Assembly (NCBI GenBank): GCA_964361075.1
Contig: CAYHZL010000039.1
Coordinates: forward strand, 1 to 21,025
DNA length: 21,025 bases
Direction of reading: 5' to 3'
Source: CAYHZL01 sp964361075
GTDB taxonomy: Bacteria > Bacteroidota > Ignavibacteria > UBA10030 > UBA8401
Numbering within the stretch: the stretch's first letter is position 1; each line of letters opens with the position of its first letter. The position numbers and the translations under genes were made by a program. The notes under the pieces are model-generated. The model did not search any database and was not told the DNA's origin. It worked only from the letters and a program-made list of their open reading frames with translations. Below are positions 1 through 6,937 of the stretch, one piece after another.

Positions 1-22
1 AAGGGGGAATAAGAGCGTGGTA

Positions 23-51
23 ATCCCCCTTGAAAAGGGGGTTAGGGGGAT
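23..51. repeat. G/C-run palindrome at the left edge
   Basis: ATCCCCCTTGAAAAGGGGG is followed by TTAGGGGGAT and T6. CCCCC pairs with either GGGGG run, so on the plus strand this could act as a terminator-like hairpin. A related sequence is embedded in the Type IIG gene at 15833-15862, so it is probably a dispersed REP element. Confidence 0.6.
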
Positions 52-80
52 TTTTTGAATCAACAATAACGCTGAGTAGT

Positions 81-140
81 AACAAAAAAACACAGATATT
101 CACAGTGTAAATTCGTGCTTTTCCGTGTAATCCGTGGTTG
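81..140. repeat. Intergenic hairpin element, copy 1 (left-truncated)
   Basis: The right arm is intact (TTCCGTGTAATCCGTGGTT). The left arm begins only at CACAGATATTCAC and lacks the usual ACCAC terminus. It follows the stop of the PyrB-like gene by a few bases. Confidence 0.75.
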
Positions 141-141
141 A

Positions 142-1071
142 TTAATTATCTTCCATCATCCACGCAAGAAGAGCCATACGAATTACAATACCATTTTGCG
201 TCTGCCGGAAGTAGGCTGCTCGCGGATCACTATCAACTTCCGAAGCAATTTCTCCCGCACGCGGAAGCGGATGCATAATAATAGATTTATTCTGAAGTAA
301 GCGCATCGCTTCTTTGTTGATAAAATATTGTTGTGTGATTTTCGAAAACTCATCATCCGTTCCTTTAAATCGTTCACGTTCAATAGAGGTTACATACACG
401 ACATCTACTTCCGGCAATACTGCGCGAAGATTTTCTTCAAGCGTGTACCATGAACCATTTTCTGAAAGATGACTGAGCATGTCTTCTTTCATCTGCAAAG
501 ATTTCGGCGCAACGAAATAAATTTTCACTCGTTCAAATTTTCCGAGGAGATACGAAAGAGATCGCACCGTACGTCCTTCAGCAAGATTGCCTACCATTGC
601 AACTTTCAAACCATCAAGCGTATTCGTTTCTTTGTGAATCGTGTACAAATCAAGAAGCGCCTGCGTCGGATGCTGCCCGCCTTTTCCATCACCTGCATTG
701 ATGATGGCACATGTGGAAACGGCAGCTGCGCGTTTCGCTCCGCCAATTGTATTATGTCTCAACACAATCACATCACAAAAATCATCAACGACGCGGATCG
801 TATCTTCAAGAGTATCATCCGGCGAAGCGGAAAAAAATGTTGATGCGTGTTGCGTTGAAATGATGCGTCCGCCAAGCCGAGCCATTGCGGTTTCAAATGA
901 AAATCGGGTGAGCGTTCCGGATTCATAAAAAAGCGATGCCATTACTTTTTTTTCATAATCGTGTGTGCCGCCACGTTTCAGAATATTTTCCATGGTGCGT
1001 GCACGTTCAAATAATTCCCGCAGCATTGGTAATATAAATTGCTGCGATTCGATTATGTGTCTAAGTTTCAT
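142..1071 (-). CDS. PyrB-like aspartate/ornithine carbamoyltransferase family protein with an altered active site
   Basis: This 309-residue protein has the full two-domain carbamoyltransferase layout and the length of catalytic ATCase chains. Conserved family features are R105 (LRH), the GGQHPTQ loop with H134 and Q137, GRTVRS with R167, and HPLPR near residues 267-271. By-eye alignment to E. coli PyrB, in which the numbering coincides, shows losses in the carbamoyl-phosphate site. The STRTR loop is GTLTR (S52 to G, R54 to L), and the 80s-loop Lys84 is Pro in SASPDDTLED. The aspartate-side R229 and Q231 appear as Ser and Glu in TSIERER. The start follows a GAGG about 5 nt upstream. It lies downstream of carbamate kinase at the end of the purine cluster. 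It could be a divergent ATCase, a carbamoyltransferase for another acceptor, or inactive. Family assignment is firm; activity is unknown. Confidence 0.85.
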   Translation of the reverse strand: MKLRHIIESQQFILPMLRELFERARTMENILKRGGTHDYEKKVMASLFYESGTLTRFSFETAMARLGGRIISTQHASTFFSASPDDTLEDTIRVVDDFCDVIVLRHNTIGGAKRAAAVSTCAIINAGDGKGGQHPTQALLDLYTIHKETNTLDGLKVAMVGNLAEGRTVRSLSYLLGKFERVKIYFVAPKSLQMKEDMLSHLSENGSWYTLEENLRAVLPEVDVVYVTSIERERFKGTDDEFSKITQQYFINKEAMRLLQNKSIIMHPLPRAGEIASEVDSDPRAAYFRQTQNGIVIRMALLAWMMEDN

Positions 1072-1144
1072 CTTTGACCTCTTCTAAAAATATCTTGCAT
1101 AATTAAGCAATAAACTATTTCAAAAAGTGTTTCAAGGTAAAAGT

Positions 1145-1185
1145 TTCATGTTTCAAACCACAAACCATGAACCCTGAAACATGAA
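1145..1185. repeat. 11-bp inverted repeat in the yqeA/pyrB-like gap
   Basis: TTCATGTTTCA (1145-1155) and TGAAACATGAA (1175-1185) are perfect inverted copies within a stretch of loosely repeated AAACCATGAACC-like units. This gap carries no hairpin element, unlike the other gaps of the cluster. It could be a weak intercistronic hairpin; no U-tract follows. Confidence 0.55.
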
Positions 1186-1244
1186 CCGTTTCTTATCCCA
1201 AACCAACAACCTTATAACTTGAACCCTTAAACGTGAATCATTCC

Positions 1245-2186
1245 TCATTCCTTCACGACCCGCGTTCCTGCTGTTCCGTTCATTGCATCAACAAGAAGTT
1301 CGGGCTGCGTAATAATTGCTTCTTCACCGCCGTTCGAAACAAAATCAATCGCCGCTTCAACTTTCGGACCCATACTTCCCGCAAGAAAATGTTTTTCTTT
1401 GGAATATTGCATCGCTTGTGCAAGTGAAATTTTCTCTAATGCAATTTGATTTGACTGTTTAAAATTCAGATAAACGCGGTCTGTATCAGTTGAAATAATA
1501 AATTTTTTCAGATGCATTTTTTTTGCAAGAAGCGCTGAAGCACGGTCTTTATCAATCACCGCTTCAACACCGCGATACACTCCATCTTCATCAATAACAG
1601 GAATCCCGCCGCCGCCGACAGCAATAACGATCATTCCATTGTTCGAACAGTGTTCTATTGCATCCAATTCAACAATTTCGAGCGGCTGTGGAGATGGAAC
1701 AACACGCCGGTATCCACGCGCAGCATCTTCAACAATTTGCCACCCGAGTTCCTGCTTTCGCTGTTCGGCAACTTTGTAAGAATAGAATGGACCAACCGGT
1801 TTTGTTGGATGTTGAAATGCAGGATCATCTTTTCCAACCACAACTTGTGTAAGAATTGTTACAACAGTTTTAGAAATTCCACGAGCATGCAATGCTGAAC
1901 GAAGCGCATTTTGCAAAATGTATCCCATCTCTCCTTGCGTTGAAGCGTCGCAACTATCGAGCGACAGTGGATACACCTGCGATGACGCAAGTTCTGAGCG
2001 AATAAGTTGTGCACCAACTTGCGGTCCGTTTCCGTGCGTGATAATTAACGAGTGACCTTGTTCGATGAGCGCAGCAAGGTAACGACAGGTCGTCGCTGCA
2101 TTTTCAATTTGCTCGCTGATCGAACCGCGCTGTCCGTGACGGATCAACGAATTACCACCGATTGCAATTAATATTGGTGTGTTCAT
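1245..2186 (-). CDS. yqeA: Carbamate kinase (YqeA/ArcC family)
   Basis: Carbamate kinase transfers phosphate between carbamoyl phosphate and ADP. In catabolic clusters it runs towards ATP plus carbamate, which decays to ammonia and CO2. The 313 residues match the family length. Visible motifs are IGGNSL (residues 9-14), HGNGPQVG (51-58), AVGGGGIP in the middle, DKDRASALLA, STDTDRVYL and GSMGPKVEAA near the C-terminus. The ATG at 2186 is chosen because it begins the conserved MNTPILIAIGG. A longer GTG-started frame to 2231 reads through the intergenic hairpin repeat and should be discarded. The gene sits between YgeY and the PyrB-like gene and is the expected ATP-yielding step for carbamoyl phosphate released by YgeW. 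The yqeA name follows synteny; arcC would be equally defensible from sequence alone. Confidence 0.92.
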   Translation of the reverse strand: MNTPILIAIGGNSLIRHGQRGSISEQIENAATTCRYLAALIEQGHSLIITHGNGPQVGAQLIRSELASSQVYPLSLDSCDASTQGEMGYILQNALRSALHARGISKTVVTILTQVVVGKDDPAFQHPTKPVGPFYSYKVAEQRKQELGWQIVEDAARGYRRVVPSPQPLEIVELDAIEHCSNNGMIVIAVGGGGIPVIDEDGVYRGVEAVIDKDRASALLAKKMHLKKFIISTDTDRVYLNFKQSNQIALEKISLAQAMQYSKEKHFLAGSMGPKVEAAIDFVSNGGEEAIITQPELLVDAMNGTAGTRVVKE

Positions 2187-2194
2187 ATTTTTTT

Positions 2195-2288
2195 TCACCA
2201 CGGATAACACGGAAACTGCACAGATATTCACAGATAATATTTTTTATCAGTGTTAATCCGCGCTTCTTCCGTGCTATCTGTGGTTAAT
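2195..2288. repeat. Intergenic hairpin element, copy 2 (ygeY/yqeA)
   Basis: The element begins CACCACGGATAACACGGAAA and ends CCGTGCTATCTGTGGTTAA. The two halves are inverted, imperfectly paired arms of roughly 40 nt. It spans nearly the whole gap between the ygeY stop and the yqeA start. Confidence 0.85.
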
Positions 2289-2289
2289 T

Positions 2290-3489
2290 TTATTTCACTT
2301 CTTTTAAATACATCATTGGAAACGCTGCATACCATGCCGAGGCTTTCACAAGATGTTCAACAGGAATATGTTCTGTTGCCATGTGTGCATAGATTTCATT
2401 TCCCGGTCCAAATCCGATACAGGGAATACCATGCATTCCCATCACCGCAACACCGTTCGTACTAAAAACCCATCGGCTCACTTGCGGTTTTGCATCGAAC
2501 AATCCTTCAAAAGTTTTAACACCACTCTTGAGCGCCGGATGATTTTCAGGCAAAAGCCATGTCGGATAATATTTTTTTGTCGGATATGTCAATCCTTTCC
2601 AACTTGGCACTGCGTAGTCGAGCACAACAACTTCTGCGTTTGCCGCTTTCACACTTGGCAAATCCTGAATTTCTTTCACAGCAGATTCAAGTGTGTCACT
2701 TGCTGCAAGGCGACGATCCAAATGAATTGTTGCGGAATCTGCGACTGCACACAGTGACGGCGACGTAGAACGAAACTCTGCAATCGTTACGGTACCTTTC
2801 CCGAGAAACGGCTCACCGCCGAGACGCTCATTCAGTTTTTCAATATCGAGAACGATCGGCGCCATTTTATAGACAGCATTCACGCCGCGCTCCGGCGCAG
2901 AACCATGGCACGAAATTCCTTTTGTGCGAACTTCGATTTCCATTCTTCCGCGATGTCCGCGATACACAGCCAGATTCGTCGGCTCGGTGATCACCACAAT
3001 TTCGGGACGAAGTTTATTTTCATTAATAATATATTGCCAGCAAAGTCCATCGCAATCTTCTTCCTGCACACTGCCGACAACATACAACGTGTAATCATCT
3101 TCAAGTCCGAGATCTTTAATAATTTTTCCGCCGTAAATAATTGAAGCAAGCGCACCTTTCATATCGCACGCACCGCGACCGTAAATGATTCCGTCTTTCT
3201 CATCACCTTTAAACGGATCAACTTTCCAATTCTCCGGATTACCGACATCAACGGTGTCAACATGCGCGTCGAACGCAATAATATGTTTTCCATGTCCGAT
3301 GCGTCCGATGATATTTCCCATCGGATCAATTGTAATTTCATCGAATTTACATTTTTCCATTTCCTGTTTAACGCGAGCGATAACATTTGCTTCTTGCGAA
3401 CTCATTGATTTAATCGCGATCAGATCCCGAAGAAATCCTGCAACTGCACGTTCATTTTTTTTTGCTTCATCATATATTTTTTGTAACAT
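2290..3489 (-). CDS. ygeY: YgeY-family M20 metallohydrolase
   Basis: This is a 399-residue M20 dinuclear zinc amidohydrolase with close overall resemblance to E. coli YgeY (about 403 residues). Metal-site signatures are DAHVDT (H76, D78), YGRGACDMKG (D109), and VQEEDCDG, in which E143 is the likely general base and E144 a metal ligand. The dimerisation domain lies roughly at residues 185-295. The ATG at 3489 has AAGGAG about 7 nt upstream, which supports the start. In the E. coli-type cluster YgeY follows YgeX and is linked to anaerobic purine breakdown, presumably cleaving an acyl or carbamoyl C-N bond of an opened-ring intermediate. The exact substrate cannot be read from the sequence. Hairpin repeats occupy both flanks: its stop codon is followed within about 2 nt by the TTAACCAC end of one copy. 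Confidence 0.92.
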   Translation of the reverse strand: MLQKIYDEAKKNERAVAGFLRDLIAIKSMSSQEANVIARVKQEMEKCKFDEITIDPMGNIIGRIGHGKHIIAFDAHVDTVDVGNPENWKVDPFKGDEKDGIIYGRGACDMKGALASIIYGGKIIKDLGLEDDYTLYVVGSVQEEDCDGLCWQYIINENKLRPEIVVITEPTNLAVYRGHRGRMEIEVRTKGISCHGSAPERGVNAVYKMAPIVLDIEKLNERLGGEPFLGKGTVTIAEFRSTSPSLCAVADSATIHLDRRLAASDTLESAVKEIQDLPSVKAANAEVVVLDYAVPSWKGLTYPTKKYYPTWLLPENHPALKSGVKTFEGLFDAKPQVSRWVFSTNGVAVMGMHGIPCIGFGPGNEIYAHMATEHIPVEHLVKASAWYAAFPMMYLKEVK

Positions 3490-3507
3490 AAATATTCTCC
3501 TTTTTAT

Positions 3508-3584
3508 TCACCACAGATTACACTGAAAAAGCACGGATGTACACAGTGAAAATCCGTGGCGTTTCCGTGTTATCCGCGGTTAAT
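3508..3584. repeat. Intergenic hairpin element, copy 3 (ygeX-like/ygeY)
   Basis: This is a shorter copy (about 77 nt), from CACCACAGATTACACTGAAA to TTCCGTGTTATCCGCGGTTAA. The centre is reduced but the termini match the other copies. Confidence 0.85.
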
Positions 3585-3588
3585 GATT

Positions 3589-5037
3589 TTAAATGAGTGT
3601 ATTAAATTCTTCAATCAATTTGTCAAACTGAGCAACTTCATCTTCAAACAACGCGCGCCAATATTCCGGATCCCACTGCTCACGCAATTCTTCCGACGAT
3701 TTTCCCTGTTGTTCAACCCAAGTGAAATATTTTAAATTGTGAATTGTTTTTTTGTCGAAGTATGAAAGTTCTTTATAGTAATCAATGCTCTGATGCATCA
3801 ACGGCGCGGCATGATCTTTCGCTGCTTCAATAGTTGTATAAACTCCTCGCTCGTGTCGCAATTCTTTAACACGCGAATGATACATATCAGCACCATCAGT
3901 GAAGATTGTCAACACAACGTCATTCGAACCGAATTCAAAATATTTTGCTGTCTTAATTGCTGAAAACATATTCGAGATACTGGAAATTCCCATCAGTTTC
4001 AAATTTTCTAATTCAGCATCAGTAACACCCTGCGACTTTAAATATTTTCGTCCTTCCTCTTCGTTGAATAAACGCAGCACGCGCATACAATCTTCGTCAT
4101 CAATTGCAGAAACCGTATCCGTGTTTCGCACGTTGTGAACCCACGGCACATGTTTGTCGCCGATACCCTCGATGCGATGCTCTCCGAAACCATTCATCAC
4201 CAATGTCGGACATTGCAACGCTTCACTTGCAACAATCTTGAGATTCGGATGAAGTTTTTTGAGATAATCGCCCGCGCCGATTGTTCCGGCAGAACCTGTT
4301 GCCGAAATATACGCTGCAGCATTTCCATTCTTCACGCCAAGCGCGCGAAATGCTTCTTCCAACGCAGGACCGGTTACATTGTAATGCCAGATCGGATTTC
4401 CGAATTCTTCAAACTGATTGAAGATGATATTCAGCGGATCTTTTTTTAACTCCCAACATTTGTCGTAAATTTCTTTCACGTTTGATTCTGTTCCGGGTGT
4501 TGCAATTACTTCCGCGCCAATTTCTTTCAGCCACACAAAACGTTCCTTCGACATTCCTTCCGGAAGAATTGCGATCGGTGTGCAATCCAACAAGCGACAA
4601 TCGAACGCACCGCCTCGGCAATAATTTCCTGTGGATGGCCAGACTGCTTTGTGTTTTTCGGGATCAAATTCTCCACTCACCAGACGAGGAACCAAACAAC
4701 CGAACGCAGCACCAACTTTATGCGCACCTGTCGGAAAATATTTTCCGACAATACCGATGATGCGAGCATTCACTCCTGTAATTGCTTTGGGGATTTCAAA
4801 ATAATTCACATCTCCAAATCCGCCGCTCTTTACATCGTTTTTCCAAGTGATGCGATACAGGTTCAGCGGATTAACATCCCACAACCCGATTGACGGAAGT
4901 TTTTTCTTAATTGAATCCGGAATCAAATTCGGATTCCGCATCTGCGCAAATGTCGGAATGGTGATGCCGTGTTTCTTGCATCGTGCAGCAGTTTTTTTTA
5001 CAACAGCATGATCAATCTTTTTTATTATTTTTGACAT
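3589..5037 (-). CDS. Fold-type II PLP-dependent lyase in the ygeX position (not a YgeX orthologue)
   Basis: This 482-residue enzyme belongs to the cysteine synthase/threonine dehydratase superfamily. The likely Schiff-base lysine is K107 in PTGAHKVGAA. The substrate loop is STGNYCRGGA (135-144), and the PLP-phosphate loop is GSAGTIGAG (248-256). It is about 80 residues longer than E. coli YgeX (2,3-diaminopropionate ammonia-lyase, about 398 residues) and does not share YgeX's sequence around the lysine. It nevertheless occupies the YgeX slot between YgeW and YgeY, so an ammonia-lyase role on diaminopropionate or a related amino acid is a reasonable inference. The ATG at 5037 has AAGGAG 5-6 nt upstream. 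The apparent N-terminal extension to 5091 is translated hairpin repeat. Family confidence is high; substrate confidence is low. Confidence 0.85.
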   Translation of the reverse strand: MSKIIKKIDHAVVKKTAARCKKHGITIPTFAQMRNPNLIPDSIKKKLPSIGLWDVNPLNLYRITWKNDVKSGGFGDVNYFEIPKAITGVNARIIGIVGKYFPTGAHKVGAAFGCLVPRLVSGEFDPEKHKAVWPSTGNYCRGGAFDCRLLDCTPIAILPEGMSKERFVWLKEIGAEVIATPGTESNVKEIYDKCWELKKDPLNIIFNQFEEFGNPIWHYNVTGPALEEAFRALGVKNGNAAAYISATGSAGTIGAGDYLKKLHPNLKIVASEALQCPTLVMNGFGEHRIEGIGDKHVPWVHNVRNTDTVSAIDDEDCMRVLRLFNEEEGRKYLKSQGVTDAELENLKLMGISSISNMFSAIKTAKYFEFGSNDVVLTIFTDGADMYHSRVKELRHERGVYTTIEAAKDHAAPLMHQSIDYYKELSYFDKKTIHNLKYFTWVEQQGKSSEELREQWDPEYWRALFEDEVAQFDKLIEEFNTLI

Positions 5038-5054
5038 TGAGTCTCCTTTTTTAT

Positions 5055-5144
5055 TCACCACTGATGACACTGAAACAACACGGATTTTCACGGTTGAATT
5101 ATTTCTGTGCTTATCCGTGTTTTTTCCGTTTCATCCGTGGTTAA
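5055..5144. repeat. Intergenic hairpin element, copy 4 (GxxExxY/ygeX-like)
   Basis: The copy runs from CACCACTGATGACACTGAAA to CCGTTTCATCCGTGGTTAA. The terminal TTA on the plus strand is the complement of the GxxExxY TAA stop codon, so gene and element share bases. Confidence 0.85.
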
Positions 5145-5518
5145 TGTTTTCTGTCATTCGTTAAAATTCTTCTTAGCACTTGCGGTTTAGGTCCAAAGTT
5201 TAGAAGTAAGCCAACTTCAATATTTGTTGCTTTCAGATAATTGATTAATTGCGCTTCATGTTCTGGCACAACTGAATCTACTGCTTTCAATTCCAGAATC
5301 ACAATATCTTCCACAATGATGTCAGCAAAATATTCACCGACTCGCTGAGATTCATAAAATACTTCAATTTTTTTCTGCTGCTCTGCAAGTAACCCTTCTT
5401 TTCGAAGCTCTATCAATAATGCATTCTCATACACCTTCTCAAGAAATCCATTTCCAAGAGAATTATACACCGTATAAAATGTTTTAATAATTTTTCCTGT
5501 AACTTCTTCGTGCAGCAT
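5141..5518 (-). CDS. GxxExxY protein, small PD-(D/E)XK nuclease-like
   Basis: This 125-residue protein has the family signature GFLEKVY (G24, E27, Y30), and its length is typical of GxxExxY proteins. Further on, D66 in FADIIVED and ILELKAV (E76, K78) look like the D...ExK core of PD-(D/E)XK nucleases. The fold inference is mine and the biochemical role of the family is unknown to me. It interrupts the ygeW-ygeX order and is the only gene in that stretch with no plausible pathway role. It is bracketed by two copies of the hairpin repeat. Its TAA stop is shared with the TTAACCAC end of one copy, and its ATG lies about 12 nt from the ACCAC end of the other. No Shine-Dalgarno sequence is visible. 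A selfish or repeat-associated function is as likely as any metabolic one. Confidence 0.85.
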   Translation of the reverse strand: MLHEEVTGKIIKTFYTVYNSLGNGFLEKVYENALLIELRKEGLLAEQQKKIEVFYESQRVGEYFADIIVEDIVILELKAVDSVVPEHEAQLINYLKATNIEVGLLLNFGPKPQVLRRILTNDRKH

Positions 5519-5528
5519 AGTTTTTTAT

Positions 5529-5618
5529 TCACCACAGATTACACGGAAACAACACGGATTTTCACTGTTATACTTATCTGTGTTAATCCGTGCTTCTTCC
5601 GTAATATTCGTGGTTAAC
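5529..5618. repeat. Intergenic hairpin element, copy 5 (ygeW/GxxExxY)
   Basis: The copy runs from CACCACAGATTACACGGAAA to CGTAATATTCGTGGTTAA. It is about 11 nt upstream of the GxxExxY start codon and 3 nt after the ygeW stop. Confidence 0.85.
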
Positions 5619-5620
5619 CC

Positions 5621-6808
5621 TTATCTTCTGTTTGTATTCTTTTCCAACATCTGTTTCATTTTTTCTGCTGGGTTTTGCATTCGTGTTAAGAACATAATCG
5701 CCGCTATGACGAACGGTTTGTAGCTTGCTTCCGCGTATGTCGCAAGACGATATTTTTCGAAAACGTCTTTCGAAACTTCACCTTCGTTGCAACTCACGTC
5801 GGAAATATCCGCAGGTAGGCAATGCATGTACAGTGCTTCGCCTTTCTTCGTTACTTTCATTTTTTGTTCGTCGCATTCCCAATTTTTAAACTTTGCGTTG
5901 TTCGCAAGACATTCTTTCTCAAGTTCTTTCAATCCTGGTTTGTCGTTGCTGTTCAATAACACTGTTCGGCGCTGCATAACATTATACGGTGCCCACGATT
6001 TTGGATAGACGATGTCCGCATCTTTGAACCCATCTTCCATGCTGTTGACGATTTCAAACTTTCCGCCGGACTGCGCAGATTGTTTTTTCGCTTGCTCAAT
6101 CACTTCGGGAATCAATCCATACCCTTCGGGATAAGCGAGCGACACATCCATACCGAAACGCGACATCAATCCAATCACTCCTTGAGGAACGGAAAGCGGT
6201 TTGCCATAACTCGGCGAGTACGCCCACGTCATCGCAATTTTTTTTCCGCGAAGATTTTCTACTGAACCAAATGTGTTCTTCAATTGCATCAGATCGGCAA
6301 GCGCTTGCGTTGGATGATCAATATCGCATTGCAGGTTGACAACACTCGGGCGCTGATGAAGAATGCCATTGTCGAATCCTTCCTGTACAGCATTTCCAAA
6401 TTCGCGCATGTATTTATTTCCTTCACCAAGAAACATATCATCACGAATGCCGATTACTTCCGCAAGGAACGAGATCATGTTCGCTGTTTCACGAACTGTT
6501 TCTCCGTGAGCTATTTGAGATTTTTCTTCATCAAGTTCTGAAAGTCCGAGACCAAGTGCGTTTGCTGCTGATGCAAAACTAAATCGAGTGCGTGTGGAGT
6601 TGTCGCGGAAAATAGAAATGGCAAGACCCGTATCAAATGTTTTAAGAGAGATTCCTGCTTTATGAAGATCATTCATTAATTGTGCAACAGTCAACACTGC
6701 TTGTATTTCGTCGTCGCTTCGTTCCCATGTAAGAAGAAAATCTTTGTTGAACATATTGAGTGTAAGATTGTTCAATGTACTAAGTTGTGTTTGAAACGAT
6801 TGTAACAT
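5621..6808 (-). CDS. ygeW: Knotted carbamoyltransferase YgeW
   Basis: This 395-residue protein is collinear with E. coli YgeW (396 residues). Conserved blocks include FRDNSTRTRFSF (the carbamoyl-phosphate loop STRTR at 71-75), KSQIAHGETVRETANM, CDIDHPTQ (HPTQ at 165-168), MTWAYSPSYGKPLSVPQG, YPKSWAPY and MHCLPADIS (HCLP at 329-332). YgeW is a knotted-fold carbamoyltransferase whose natural acceptor has been uncertain. In this context it most likely runs phosphorolytically on a ureido intermediate and delivers carbamoyl phosphate to the nearby carbamate kinase. All carbamoyl-phosphate ligands are present, in contrast to the PyrB-like protein downstream. The start is supported by AAAGGA about 5 nt upstream. 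Hairpin repeats flank it on both sides. Confidence 0.95.
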   Translation of the reverse strand: MLQSFQTQLSTLNNLTLNMFNKDFLLTWERSDDEIQAVLTVAQLMNDLHKAGISLKTFDTGLAISIFRDNSTRTRFSFASAANALGLGLSELDEEKSQIAHGETVRETANMISFLAEVIGIRDDMFLGEGNKYMREFGNAVQEGFDNGILHQRPSVVNLQCDIDHPTQALADLMQLKNTFGSVENLRGKKIAMTWAYSPSYGKPLSVPQGVIGLMSRFGMDVSLAYPEGYGLIPEVIEQAKKQSAQSGGKFEIVNSMEDGFKDADIVYPKSWAPYNVMQRRTVLLNSNDKPGLKELEKECLANNAKFKNWECDEQKMKVTKKGEALYMHCLPADISDVSCNEGEVSKDVFEKYRLATYAEASYKPFVIAAIMFLTRMQNPAEKMKQMLEKNTNRR

Positions 6809-6843
6809 TGTATTCCTTTCTTTTTAATTAATTCAATTTTTAT

Positions 6844-6933
6844 TCACCACTGATTACACGAGAACTTCACAGATTTTCACTGTTATAATATCCGTGTCTT
6901 TCCGTGCTTTTTCTGTGCAAATCCGTGGTTAAT
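6844..6933. repeat. Intergenic hairpin element, copy 6 (xdhD/ygeW)
   Basis: The copy runs from CACCACTGATTACACGAGAA to CTGTGCAAATCCGTGGTTAA. It occupies nearly all of the gap between the xdhD stop and the ygeW ribosome-binding site. Confidence 0.85.
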
Positions 6934-6937
6934 TCTT

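Noticed and set aside
1..141. A gene or tRNA at the left edge
   Set aside because: Only a G/C-run palindrome and a truncated hairpin element are visible; there is no cloverleaf or sustained frame.
142..1071. Plain pyrB for pyrimidine biosynthesis
   Set aside because: Position beside carbamate kinase and loss of key ligand residues argue against naming it pyrB, although ordinary ATCase activity cannot be excluded.
2187..2231. N-terminal extension of carbamate kinase (and similar ones at 5038-5091 and 9524-9571)
   Set aside because: The extra residues (SVLSVVKK-like in each case) are the translated intergenic hairpin repeat, not protein family sequence. The downstream ATG matches the conserved start.
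3589..5037. Calling the PLP gene ygeX
   Set aside because: Position fits but length and active-site sequence differ from YgeX; the symbol would imply unproven orthology.
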